Source: an uncultured Eubacterium sp. (GTDB lineage: Bacteria > Bacillota > Clostridia > Oscillospirales > Acutalibacteraceae). From it: DNA of 17,220 nucleotides. Positions 1 through 7,127 of the stretch are shown here, piece by piece. Numbering within the stretch: the stretch's first letter is position 1; each line of letters opens with the position of its first letter. The stretch spans positions 1 through 17,220 of the forward strand of contig UQPH01000032.1 in assembly GCA_900542875.1 (NCBI GenBank), given 5' to 3'. Under the pieces are notes generated by a model. It did no database searches and was not told where the DNA came from. It saw only the letters and a program-made list of their open reading frames with translations. A program made the translations under genes and the position numbers.

Positions 1-38
1 TAACGCAGTATTTCGCTGTCTATTTGGCTTTTAAGCAT
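1..38 (-). CDS. possible 5' end of a protein gene running off the left edge
   Basis: On the minus strand an ATG at 38 opens a reading frame that stays open to the window edge and reads MLKSQIDSEILR. It is preceded by TAAGGA four bases before the start, a plausible but slightly close ribosome binding site. Only 12 codons are visible, so no family can be named. It would lie downstream of the glycoside hydrolase in the same orientation, with the palindromic element 92-267 between them. It could equally be a chance ATG in an intergenic region; the shine-dalgarno-like sequence is the only support. Confidence 0.35.
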   Translation of the reverse strand, partial: MLKSQIDSEILR

Positions 39-91
39 TTATTCCTTATGAAGTGCGCCCCTTTGTTCCGTGCTTGTTTTTATTTCAGGTT

Positions 92-267
92 GAAGTAAAA
101 TCTCACGGCTCCCTTTTCAAGGGAGCTGTCAGCTCAGCTGACTGAGGGATTTGCATAATTCACTAAATTGTGTTGCAGTAACATTATTGAATTATCGGCG
201 TAAATCCCTCCGTCACGCCTAACGGCGTGACACCTCCCTTAAAAAGGGAGGCGTTAGACTTTACTTC
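92..267. repeat. MITE-like palindromic intergenic element with long imperfect terminal inverted repeats
   Basis: The left end from 92 and the reverse complement of the right end from 267 match at 35 of 40 positions, both starting GAAGTAAA. The match resumes at GAGGGATTT (144-152 and 201-209) and again weakly at ATAATTCA/TGAATTAT nearer the centre. Each arm holds two small hairpins: 109-127 (GCTCCCTT/AAGGGAGC) and 127-141 (GTCAGC/GCTGAC) on the left; 212-231 (GTCACGCC/GGCGTGAC) and 233-251 (CCTCCCTT/AAGGGAGG) on the right. There is no coding capacity. Elements built from CTCCCTT...AAGGGAG plus GAGGGATTT arms are, from memory, very common between genes in Ruminococcaceae genomes. No flanking target-site duplication is obvious. 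The right end overlaps the stop codon of the neighbouring glycoside hydrolase gene. Confidence 0.8.
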
Positions 268-2474
268 TTAGGCTTTTTCACCTTATTAAGAATTGCATTG
301 ATTTTAAGAATTTGCTCTTTTGTAAACTTACCGCCGAGCATTGAGATAACACGCTTTACGGTAAAGCCGTATCCGAGTTGAAGCATTTCCTTGCTTGGCT
401 TAAAGCCCATAATGCTTGCGCCCTTTGACTTCTTTTTCTTAGGCTCATCGGACGGCTGAGAATCGCCCTTTAACACTTTCAAAAGCATTGCTCCGATTTT
501 GAGCATAGCAAGTTTTCCCCTAAACGACCCCATAATATCGCCGATGGTATCATTAACGGAATAATAGCCGACAGGCGTATTAATCTCGAACCAGTTAATT
601 ACGGCGCCCTCCTCCTTCATACGATAATCCTCGTTAAAGGAGTCAACTTTTCTTATTTTACTCTCATCGGTAAGGTCGCCCGCTTTAGCTGTAAGGATAG
701 TTTCACCCTCGTTTTTCACCTCAAAGGTAAAGAATGGAAACTCGCCTTTCTTTTGCACGCCTACGCTCTCTCCGTTTGCAAAAAGTTCAACCTCGTCTTG
801 ATTTGAATAAACCTTAATTTTAACCTTATCCTCTACCCTGTCAATATATCTCTTAGAACAAATATGAATCATAGGCTTATCGGATAGCCATGCCTGATAA
901 GCGTAAAAACTGTCCTTTTTATATTTTCTGTCAAAGGTAACAAGACCCTTGTGGTTCATACCGTTTTCTCCGCCCTCGGCTCTTGCGTCTGCGGCGAAGT
1001 CAAACATATTCCATACATGAGTTGCCCAAAGATAAGGACGAACGGCAATCTGCTTAATCAGTTCCTCGTGGTAGTAAGCCTGATACTCCTCGGTATAATC
1101 TCCCTGAGCAATATCCGTTGCATGCCAATTAAGAGCCTCACAGCCGTACTCGCTTATGCCGATAGCCTTGTTTGGATACTTCTCGTGGAACTTATCAAAC
1201 CACGGACCGTACATATTAACATTACCGCCGTACCAGCCGAAGTAATGATTATAGGACACAATGTCGCTGATGTGCACATATTCATTATCCATACTGCACA
1301 TGGTTACAACCGCCTCTGTTGTGGGGCGGGTCTTGTCCATAGAATGAACAAGGTCATTAAGCATCTTATGATTTTCGACAACGGCAGGAGATGCACCGCT
1401 CATTGTAATCTCGTTTGAAAGTCCCCAAGTAACAATACACGGGTGATTATAGTTCTGTGCGATAAGTTCGGTCATCTGAGTTTTTGTATTCTCAACTCCC
1501 TTTTCGAGATGAGAAGAAATATACGGAATTTCAGCCCAGACAACAAGTCCCTTTTCGTCGCATAAATCATAAAAATATTGAGCGTGCTGATAGTGAGCAA
1601 GGCGAATGGTGTTAGCACCCATTTCGCAGATAAGTTCAATATCCTCTCTGTGATGCTCAGGAAGAAGAGCATTGCCTATACCCGGTCTGTCCTGATGGCG
1701 TGAAACTCCTCTAAGCGGATAAGGCTTTCCGTTTAATATAAATCCTTTTTGAGGATCGACCTTAAACGAGCGGATACCGAAGCGGCTTTCCACTCTGTCA
1801 ACAACCTTACCGTCAACTATAAGTTCTGCAACGGCATTATAAAGATAAGGGTCGGCAACGCCGTTCCAAAGATGCGGATTATCAACGATAAAATCAACTT
1901 CCGTACCTGTCTTTGTCTCACCGTTTACCGTAACTCTTACTTCTCCGCCGCCGGTAATATAGGTCTTAACATTTACATCTGCTTTGTCGCCGTTAACAAT
2001 AGGTGTAATCTGTATACCCGGTGCGCCGAAAAAGTCCAAATCAAAATGATTTTTTTCCACTCCGATAAGAGTAACATCACGGTAAATTCCGCCGTAGAAG
2101 GTAAAGTCAGCCTGCTGCGGATAAACAAAATCGTTCGGCGAATTGTCAGCCTCTATTTTAATTTCGTTATTGTCCTTAATATTCTCAAGTTTAACCCTAA
2201 AGGTGGAATATCCGCCGTGGTGGGTGCACACAAGTTTAGAATTAAAATATACAAAGGCAGAGGAATTAACGCCGTCAAGTTGCAAATAAATTTCCTCGCC
2301 CTGCGGCATATCGACTTTTGCGATTTCCTTTATATAGGTGCACTTACCTCTGTAATAATCGTTTCCGCCGTCTTGACCGTCGATACCGTTCCATGTGTGC
2401 GGAAGATTAACCGTGCTTTTTTCGTTTTCTTTTACAAAAACCCAATTTTCATTAATATTCTTTATATTTCTCAT
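261..2474 (-). CDS. glycoside hydrolase family 2 (beta-galactosidase / beta-glucuronidase type)
   Basis: This 737-residue protein hydrolyses beta-glycosides by the retaining GH2 mechanism. The order is a jelly-roll sugar-binding domain (about 1-140), an immunoglobulin-like domain (about 145-240) and a TIM barrel from about 243. The barrel has the acid/base glutamate in TWGLSNE (E355) and the likely nucleophile in GISEYG (E442). A further beta-sandwich follows at about 545-610. There is no signal peptide or membrane segment, so it should be cytoplasmic and act on imported oligosaccharides; sugar specificity cannot be read from sequence. The last ~110 residues form an extra C-terminal region rich in lysine (KKKKSKG, ending KKPKK), which is unusual for the family. 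The start ATG at 2474 has a modest AGGATGG site. It lies 28 bp after the radC-like gene on the same strand and may be co-transcribed with it. Its stop codon falls inside the palindromic element at 92-267. Confidence 0.9.
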   Translation of the reverse strand: MRNIKNINENWVFVKENEKSTVNLPHTWNGIDGQDGGNDYYRGKCTYIKEIAKVDMPQGEEIYLQLDGVNSSAFVYFNSKLVCTHHGGYSTFRVKLENIKDNNEIKIEADNSPNDFVYPQQADFTFYGGIYRDVTLIGVEKNHFDLDFFGAPGIQITPIVNGDKADVNVKTYITGGGEVRVTVNGETKTGTEVDFIVDNPHLWNGVADPYLYNAVAELIVDGKVVDRVESRFGIRSFKVDPQKGFILNGKPYPLRGVSRHQDRPGIGNALLPEHHREDIELICEMGANTIRLAHYQHAQYFYDLCDEKGLVVWAEIPYISSHLEKGVENTKTQMTELIAQNYNHPCIVTWGLSNEITMSGASPAVVENHKMLNDLVHSMDKTRPTTEAVVTMCSMDNEYVHISDIVSYNHYFGWYGGNVNMYGPWFDKFHEKYPNKAIGISEYGCEALNWHATDIAQGDYTEEYQAYYHEELIKQIAVRPYLWATHVWNMFDFAADARAEGGENGMNHKGLVTFDRKYKKDSFYAYQAWLSDKPMIHICSKRYIDRVEDKVKIKVYSNQDEVELFANGESVGVQKKGEFPFFTFEVKNEGETILTAKAGDLTDESKIRKVDSFNEDYRMKEEGAVINWFEINTPVGYYSVNDTIGDIMGSFRGKLAMLKIGAMLLKVLKGDSQPSDEPKKKKSKGASIMGFKPSKEMLQLGYGFTVKRVISMLGGKFTKEQILKINAILNKVKKPKK

Positions 2475-2502
2475 AAGACCATCCTGTTTGTTTTTTATAT
2501 TA

Positions 2503-3186
2503 TTAGCAGTATAAGAGCTTCTTATTAGGACTTTGCGATATTACATATGCATCGTTCATTCCGATAATTATATAATCACAAATCGAAACGCCGAATTTAA
2601 GCAAAAACGATTTAAGGTCAACCAAAAGTTTTACATCCCTCTCAAAAATATCGGCATCGCACTGCGAATCCCTGCGAACCAAATAGCACATCGGAGAATG
2701 AATAGCCAAAGCCTTTTTGATTACGGCAGAGCGAATATCTGCAACACTGTCATACGCATCAAAATACAAATATGAGATACATTCGCATTTATTATTCAAA
2801 AACACGACAGCATAACTTTTGTCCTTCCCGTTCATAAGAGAGTAAGCAAAAACAGTGCGACTTCTGCCGTCATTAAGCGGCACATTTCCCTCTCTGTCGG
2901 GATCTGCACCTCTTTTCATCAGTTCGTTACACGCTTTGATTAAAAAAGCGGTATTCTCACCTATTCCGCAAACTTTCTGCAAATCGTTAAAATCTGCGGA
3001 AAACACATTTTCAAGGCTGTGAAATTCATTAAGCAAAGCATAGGCAACGGGCTTAACATCCCTTTGCGGAATGATTATAGACAGATATAGTTCGAGAATA
3101 TTACAACTGTTAAAAGAGGCATCGCCGTTTTTAATATAAGTCTGCCTCATTCTGGATCTGTGACCGTATCTGCTTAAAATATCCAT
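2503..3186 (-). CDS. RadC-family protein with lost JAMM metal site (probable pseudo-enzyme)
   Basis: 227 residues with the full RadC (UPF0758) layout. The N-terminal helical segment GHRSRMRQTYIKNG matches the family opening GHRERL; a helix-hairpin-helix is at about 66-90 (LQKVCGIGENTAFLIKA); the JAB/MPN domain spans about 110-220, ending SICDYIIIG, like the family's VLDHLIVG. The metal-binding HNHPxG...PSxxD signature is replaced by VRRDSQC...FERD (170-184): both histidines are gone, the upstream JAMM glutamate is serine (KDKSYAVV), and only the last aspartate (D184) may remain. It is a full-length open frame with a good GGAGG site five bases before the ATG and a sigma-A promoter, so it looks expressed rather than decayed. 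It is divergent from an intact RadC at 3305 and directly upstream of the glycoside hydrolase. RadC function is poorly understood; a role as an inactive partner or regulator is inference. Confidence 0.85.
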   Translation of the reverse strand: MDILSRYGHRSRMRQTYIKNGDASFNSCNILELYLSIIIPQRDVKPVAYALLNEFHSLENVFSADFNDLQKVCGIGENTAFLIKACNELMKRGADPDREGNVPLNDGRSRTVFAYSLMNGKDKSYAVVFLNNKCECISYLYFDAYDSVADIRSAVIKKALAIHSPMCYLVRRDSQCDADIFERDVKLLVDLKSFLLKFGVSICDYIIIGMNDAYVISQSPNKKLLYC

Positions 3187-3209
3187 AACTGCCTCCGTTT
3201 CATTTTTCT

Positions 3210-3238
3210 ATTTTATCATAATAAATAATACGGTTCAA
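3210..3238 (-). promoter_or_regulatory. sigma-A promoter of the degenerate radC gene
   Basis: On the minus strand TTGAAC (3238-3233), a 17-bp spacer and TAAAAT (3215-3210) with an extended -10 TGA just before it. The start codon is at 3186, giving a short leader with GGAGG. The stretch TTATTATGATAAAAT is shared exactly with the yitT promoter at 4955. Confidence 0.65.
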
Positions 3239-3246
3239 TACTATTC

Positions 3247-3275
3247 TTGACAAATTGCAAGCACAATGATACACT
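3247..3275 (+). promoter_or_regulatory. sigma-A promoter of the intact radC gene
   Basis: A consensus TTGACA (3247-3252), a 17-bp spacer and a weaker TACACT -10 (3270-3275), upstream of the TTG start at 3305. It lies back to back with the promoter of the divergent radC-like gene; the two -35 boxes are only eight bases apart, so the pair could compete or be co-regulated. No LexA-type GAAC-N4-GTTC box is seen. Confidence 0.55.
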
Positions 3276-3304
3276 TCAAATATGGGAGTAAATAAGGACA
3301 GGGA

Positions 3305-3991
3305 TTGAATACGGATATAAAAGACAAAAAGGAAAAAATAAAGAAAAGTTTTTTCTCCAAATCCACCGAAGAAATAAGTGACAGGGAACTGCTCGAGGGC
3401 ATTATTGCTGTTGCTTTTTCGTGCGACGACGCTAAAGCAATCAGCGATTCGCTGTTTGCAAAATACAACACTCTCGGTAATATAGTCAAAGCTGACGTTC
3501 CGTCGCTTCTTAAACTTGACGGAATAAACGAGCAGATGGCGGTTTTTATTTCCTTACATTACTCACTGCGACAAAAGATGATGAGCGAGAGAAATTTCAA
3601 AATTACAAATCTGTCGTCGTTTGTCGCACGAAAAGCATACGGTGCAAACTTGCTCAGAACGCAAAAAACGGAGGCTGTTGCCGTAATAAATCTCGATAAA
3701 AATATGGACATCATCTCAAGTTCCGTTATTTCGCACGGCGGTGCGAATTTTTCTCAGGTAAGTCCGTCGGAACTGATTAAGGCGGTAATGTACGAACAAC
3801 CGAAATACATAATCATAATGCACAATCACCCGGACGGCAACTCCAATCCGTCGCTTCAGGATTTCAACTTTACGGTAAATGCCAAGGAGATATTTAACTC
3901 TGTCGGCTTTAAGCTGATAGACCATGTCATAATAGGCTCGGACTCGGAATACTCCATGAGCGAGAGCGCAAACAAATACTTTACGGATTAA
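3305..3991 (+). CDS. radC: RadC-family JAMM/MPN+ protein (intact metal motif)
   Basis: 228 residues in the RadC (UPF0758) family. An N-terminal helical domain (EISDRELLEGII), a helix-hairpin-helix at about 66-90 (LLKLDGINEQMAVFI), and a JAB/MPN domain at about 100-225. The JAMM motif MHNHPDGNSNPSLQD is intact (H173, H175, S183, D186), with the partner glutamate probably E123 and the following KLIDHVIIG also conserved. The family is predicted to be a zinc metalloenzyme acting on nucleic acid or protein; historical links to DNA repair are weak. The start is TTG at 3305, supported by AAGGA six bases upstream; no better in-frame start is available. It is divergent from a RadC paralogue lacking the metal ligands, and is followed by a hairpin terminator. 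Confidence 0.9.
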   Translation: MNTDIKDKKEKIKKSFFSKSTEEISDRELLEGIIAVAFSCDDAKAISDSLFAKYNTLGNIVKADVPSLLKLDGINEQMAVFISLHYSLRQKMMSERNFKITNLSSFVARKAYGANLLRTQKTEAVAVINLDKNMDIISSSVISHGGANFSQVSPSELIKAVMYEQPKYIIIMHNHPDGNSNPSLQDFNFTVNAKEIFNSVGFKLIDHVIIGSDSEYSMSESANKYFTD

Positions 3992-4015
3992 CAAATCACA
4001 TACATAATATATTAA

Positions 4016-4050
4016 ACCCAAGTGCAACAAGCCGCTTGGGTATTTTTATT
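4016..4050 (+). terminator. intrinsic terminator after radC
   Basis: ACCCAAG (4016-4022) pairs with CTTGGGT (4035-4041) and is followed by ATTTTTATT. It lies 25 bp after the radC stop and touches the yitT stop codon. The minus-strand side has a weaker T-rich tail (TTTAATAT), so it may also serve yitT. Confidence 0.75.
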
Positions 4051-4930
4051 ACTTATCCGATTTAAGCGATGAGCCGAACACGTCGGCGACCTCACTTATG
4101 GAAATAAACGCATTTTTATCTATCGAGTGAACGATATTTTTCATCTGTCCGATTTGAAATCTGTTGAGTACAAAGTAAATTACCGTGCGTTCTTTGTCGG
4201 AATAATAGCCCTTTGCATCAAAAAATGTTATACCGTTTCCGAATTCCTCAGACAAAGCACGGCATATCTCGTCATGCTTTGTGGTGATAATCATAGCGGA
4301 CTTTGAGCGGTCAAAGCCCTCAACAATATAATCTATCACCTTCAGAGCGACCACATAGGTAACTATCGAATACAGCGGCAAAATCCAACTTTTAAGCACT
4401 ATACCGCAGATAACATAAAGAATAACATTATATATCATTACAAAGGTTCCCACCGACATTGAGAGCCGCTTTGCAAATATAACGGACAGTACCTCGATAC
4501 CGTCCATGGCTCCGCCGTAGCGAATGGCAAGACCGCTGCCGACACCGGAGATAAAACCGCCGAACACAGCGCACAAAAACAAGTCGTCCCGTGCAAGCGG
4601 CGAAAAACTCGTAACATCAACAGGCAAAACATCCGTAATCACCCATGCGCTGAGCGAATAAATTGCAACAACAAACAGAGCATAAACGGTAAAAACCCAT
4701 CCCTGCTTTTTTGCGCCGAAGAGAAAAATCGGAATATTCAGTACAATAAGAAAAACAGACAGCGACATCCAATCGGGCGTAACTTGGGACAAAAGCATTG
4801 CAGTGCCCGAAATTCCGCTGTCATAAAGCCTTACGGGCTGAAGAAACATAGTAACCCCGACAGAATTAATCACACCGGCTATAAAGAGCATAATAAAATT
4901 TTTTATACTGAATTGCTTAATAAATTTCAT
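4049..4930 (-). CDS. YitT family membrane protein (YitT membrane domain + DUF2179)
   Basis: 293 residues with about five to six transmembrane segments in the first ~205 residues. The first runs KNFIMLFIAGVINSVGVTMF, and later ones include an FGGFISGVGSGLAIRYGG loop typical of the family. A soluble C-terminal DUF2179 domain follows at about 210-290 (SAMIITTKHDEICRAL... to the end). Family members are widespread in Firmicutes with several paralogues per genome; transport or signalling substrates are not established. The ATG at 4930 follows AGGAT at good spacing. It stands alone between convergent radC and the divergent LtaS/OpgB-like gene, with its own promoter. Confidence 0.9.
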   Translation of the reverse strand: MKFIKQFSIKNFIMLFIAGVINSVGVTMFLQPVRLYDSGISGTAMLLSQVTPDWMSLSVFLIVLNIPIFLFGAKKQGWVFTVYALFVVAIYSLSAWVITDVLPVDVTSFSPLARDDLFLCAVFGGFISGVGSGLAIRYGGAMDGIEVLSVIFAKRLSMSVGTFVMIYNVILYVICGIVLKSWILPLYSIVTYVVALKVIDYIVEGFDRSKSAMIITTKHDEICRALSEEFGNGITFFDAKGYYSDKERTVIYFVLNRFQIGQMKNIVHSIDKNAFISISEVADVFGSSLKSDK

Positions 4931-4954
4931 AAAATATCCTTTCGGCTTTTTTCC

Positions 4955-4983
4955 ATTTTATCATAATAACCGTTTTTATTCAA
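4955..4983 (-). promoter_or_regulatory. sigma-A promoter of yitT
   Basis: On the minus strand TTGAAT (4983-4978), a 17-bp spacer and TAAAAT (4960-4955) preceded by TGA (extended -10), 25 bp before the yitT start. The core TTATTATGATAAAAT is identical to that of the promoter at 3210-3238, and both are followed by a purine and GAAA. Confidence 0.6.
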
Positions 4984-5051
4984 AGAATAAATTGTAAATT
5001 ATACTGCCGCAAAAAGCAGAGAAACGCAAAGATAAAAACAACTTCTTACAA

Positions 5052-5069
5052 AATTGTAATCATACAATT
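5052..5069. promoter_or_regulatory. inverted repeat, possible operator upstream of the LtaS/OpgB-like gene
   Basis: AATTGTA-ATCA-TACAATT is a perfect seven-base inverted repeat with a four-base spacer. It ends 11 bp before the -35 box of the plus-strand promoter at 5081 and lies about 70 bp upstream of the yitT -35 box. Position and symmetry suggest a dimeric regulator site; the regulator is unknown. In this AT-rich region a chance repeat cannot be excluded. Confidence 0.4.
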
Positions 5070-5080
5070 ATTTTATACAC

Positions 5081-5109
5081 TTGCAAACAGAACATATATA
5101 TGTTAAAAT
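5081..5109 (+). promoter_or_regulatory. sigma-A promoter of the LtaS/OpgB-like gene
   Basis: TTGCAA (5081-5086), a 17-bp spacer and TAAAAT (5104-5109), giving a leader of roughly 45 bases before the ATG at 5164. The leader has AGAGGAAG as ribosome binding site. Confidence 0.6.
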
Positions 5110-5163
5110 CCAGTACAAGAGTGTGTTAAATTTTAGTAAAACAATGAGAGAGGAAGATTTAAT

Positions 5164-7032
5164 ATGTTTTGGTTTATGGGAATTTTGGCAGGAGTCCTTT
5201 TGGGCGTTGCCGACATAGTTTGGCTCATACACAAAAAGAATGTAAAGAACTGTATCGGCATAATGATAAGAGACATAATCGTGAGCAACATAACATCACT
5301 TGCACTTATGTCTTTGGTATTCAAAATACCTAATTTATTTTTGCCTGCCGAGCACAGCAAAAAATATCCGTTTGAATTTTTTGCACTGGTTATAGCGGTA
5401 GGTCTAGTATTTCTGTTTTGCAGTGCCGTTGTTAACGGAGTGCTTACCTTTTCAAAAGAGGACAAGCCAAAGCGCAAAGCAGGCGCATGGATAATCCGCA
5501 TTATCGCTACCCTATTTGCGGCACTTTCCGCCGCAGCAGTTTCTGCATCGATTTGGTCAACGCAAACATTTGCGGGTCTTACACCCGACCAAATGCTGAT
5601 AAACCTTAATTCGGACACGGGCGGAACAAGCGAAGAGGTTATGATAACCATGTTCCAAGGTCCTGTTTTATCAACAGCGGCTGTAACGGTTTTATTTGCG
5701 ATATTTGCTTTTTCGCCGAGAAAAATCACATACACCCTCGGCAAAAAGTCAAAGGTCGTTTTCTCGGGACTCGGCAGAAGAGTCACGGCGCTTGTTTTAT
5801 CAATCGTAATGCTTTCGGGCGGCGTTATGTTCGGTGTTGAAAAACTTTCGCTTCAAAAACTAATTTCCGCTTACACAGACAGTTCAACATATATTGAGGA
5901 TAATTTTGCAGACCCGAACACCGTAAATATTACCTTCCCCGAAAAGAAGCGTAACCTTATCCACATTTATCTTGAATCCATGGAGAACTCGTATTTTTCA
6001 AAGGACCTCGGCGGATATATGGACACTAACCTGCTCCCCGACCTTGAAAAATTATCAAAAGAGGGATACAATTTCTCAGACCGTCCCGAAGGACAATTCG
6101 GCGGTAACGGCCATTCAACAGGTGCCAACTGGTCAATCGCATCAATGGTTAATATGGCGAGCGGTATGCCTATGAAAGTTCCGGCAGACCGTAACCAGTA
6201 CGGTACTGCAAACAACTTCCTTCCGGGTGCCACAACAATCGGCGACATACTCAAGGAGCAAGGATATAATCAAACTGTAATGTTCGGCGCAGACGCAAAT
6301 TTCGGCGGACTCAGATACCTCTTTGAAGAACACGGCGACTACAAAATAATGGACGCACAATATGCAAGGGATAACGGTCTTGTTCCTCCGGACTACCATG
6401 TTTGGTGGGGCTATGAGGACGACAAACTATACGAATTTGCAAAGGATGAAATCACCCGACTTGCAAACGAGGACAAGCCGTTCTACTTCGCTATGGAAAC
6501 CGCAGACACGCACTTCCCCGACGGCTATCTTTCAGAAAATGCCGAAACGCCGTTTGATAAGCAATATGCAAATGTTATCTTTTACAGTCAGGCTGAAACC
6601 ACTAAATTCGTTCGTTGGATTCAGGAACAGCCGTTTTACGAAAACACCACTATTGTTATTAACGGCGACCACTTGAGCATGGACCAGAATTTCTTTAAGG
6701 ACTTTGACCCCGATTACAGACGCACCTGCTTTAATCTCGTTCTCAATCCGTCATCGAATTGCACATCAGCAAAGGCCGACAGATTTAACAACCGTGAGTG
6801 GGCAACATTTGATATGTTCCCGACAATGCTTGCGAGCATAGGCGTTGATATTCCGGGCGACAGACTCGGTATCGGTACAAATCTTTTCTCCGAAACGCCG
6901 ACATTATTCGAGCATGACGGCACGGATTTTGTAAATACGGAACTTGAAAAACGCAGTAACTTCTACAATAACCACGTTCTTGTAGACTGGTCAAGAGTCG
7001 GAAACAATCATAAAAAAGACAAACAAGAATAA
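5164..7032 (+). CDS. LtaS/OpgB-family membrane sulfatase-fold phosphoglycerol transferase
   Basis: 622 residues of the LTA synthase / phosphoglycerol transferase family (COG1368 type). About five to six transmembrane segments lie in the first ~225 residues, with an alkaline phosphatase/sulfatase-fold catalytic domain from about 262 to 600 facing outside. Likely metal ligands are E271 in IYLESME, H450 in TADTHFP and D502-H503 in INGDHLS. The nucleophile should lie in TGANWSIASMV (T319/S324). This stretch, with the following SGMPM, resembles OpgB/MdoB (GTGWTIAGMV...CGIP) more than Staphylococcus LtaS. In Firmicutes such enzymes transfer glycerol phosphate from phosphatidylglycerol to build lipoteichoic acid or decorate glycans; which one applies here is not decidable. 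The gene is single, with its own promoter, a possible operator and a strong terminator. The start is ATG with AGAGGAAG upstream. Confidence 0.88.
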   Translation: MFWFMGILAGVLLGVADIVWLIHKKNVKNCIGIMIRDIIVSNITSLALMSLVFKIPNLFLPAEHSKKYPFEFFALVIAVGLVFLFCSAVVNGVLTFSKEDKPKRKAGAWIIRIIATLFAALSAAAVSASIWSTQTFAGLTPDQMLINLNSDTGGTSEEVMITMFQGPVLSTAAVTVLFAIFAFSPRKITYTLGKKSKVVFSGLGRRVTALVLSIVMLSGGVMFGVEKLSLQKLISAYTDSSTYIEDNFADPNTVNITFPEKKRNLIHIYLESMENSYFSKDLGGYMDTNLLPDLEKLSKEGYNFSDRPEGQFGGNGHSTGANWSIASMVNMASGMPMKVPADRNQYGTANNFLPGATTIGDILKEQGYNQTVMFGADANFGGLRYLFEEHGDYKIMDAQYARDNGLVPPDYHVWWGYEDDKLYEFAKDEITRLANEDKPFYFAMETADTHFPDGYLSENAETPFDKQYANVIFYSQAETTKFVRWIQEQPFYENTTIVINGDHLSMDQNFFKDFDPDYRRTCFNLVLNPSSNCTSAKADRFNNREWATFDMFPTMLASIGVDIPGDRLGIGTNLFSETPTLFEHDGTDFVNTELEKRSNFYNNHVLVDWSRVGNNHKKDKQE

Positions 7033-7040
7033 AAAAATCA

Positions 7041-7074
7041 AGGCTTCCGTCTGAATATGACGGAAGCCTTTTTT
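7041..7074. terminator. strong bidirectional terminator between the LtaS/OpgB-like gene and purF
   Basis: AGGCTTCCGTC (7041-7051) pairs perfectly with GACGGAAGCCT (7059-7069) over 11 bp with a seven-base loop. It is followed by TTTTTT on the plus strand and by TGATTTTTTT on the minus strand. It serves the plus-strand gene ending at 7032 and the minus-strand nitrogen cluster ending at 7128. Confidence 0.92.
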
Positions 7075-7127
7075 CGTCAGCCTGCTTTTAACATTTAATT
7101 ATAAACAAAAGCAACATTAATATACTT

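Noticed and set aside
92..267. Reading the palindrome as a CRISPR repeat or a simple terminator
   Set aside because: There is a single copy with two inverted ends and nested hairpins, no spaced direct repeats, and no clean T-tract; a MITE-like element fits better.
951..2528. Long plus-strand open frames (951-1418 and 1749-2528) opposite the GH2 gene
   Set aside because: They lie antisense to a clearly conserved GH2 coding region, have no recognisable family features or convincing ribosome binding sites, and are shadows of the real gene.
3187..3304. LexA/SOS box between the two radC genes
   Set aside because: No GAAC-N4-GTTC or similar symmetric site is present; only the two sigma-A promoters are seen.
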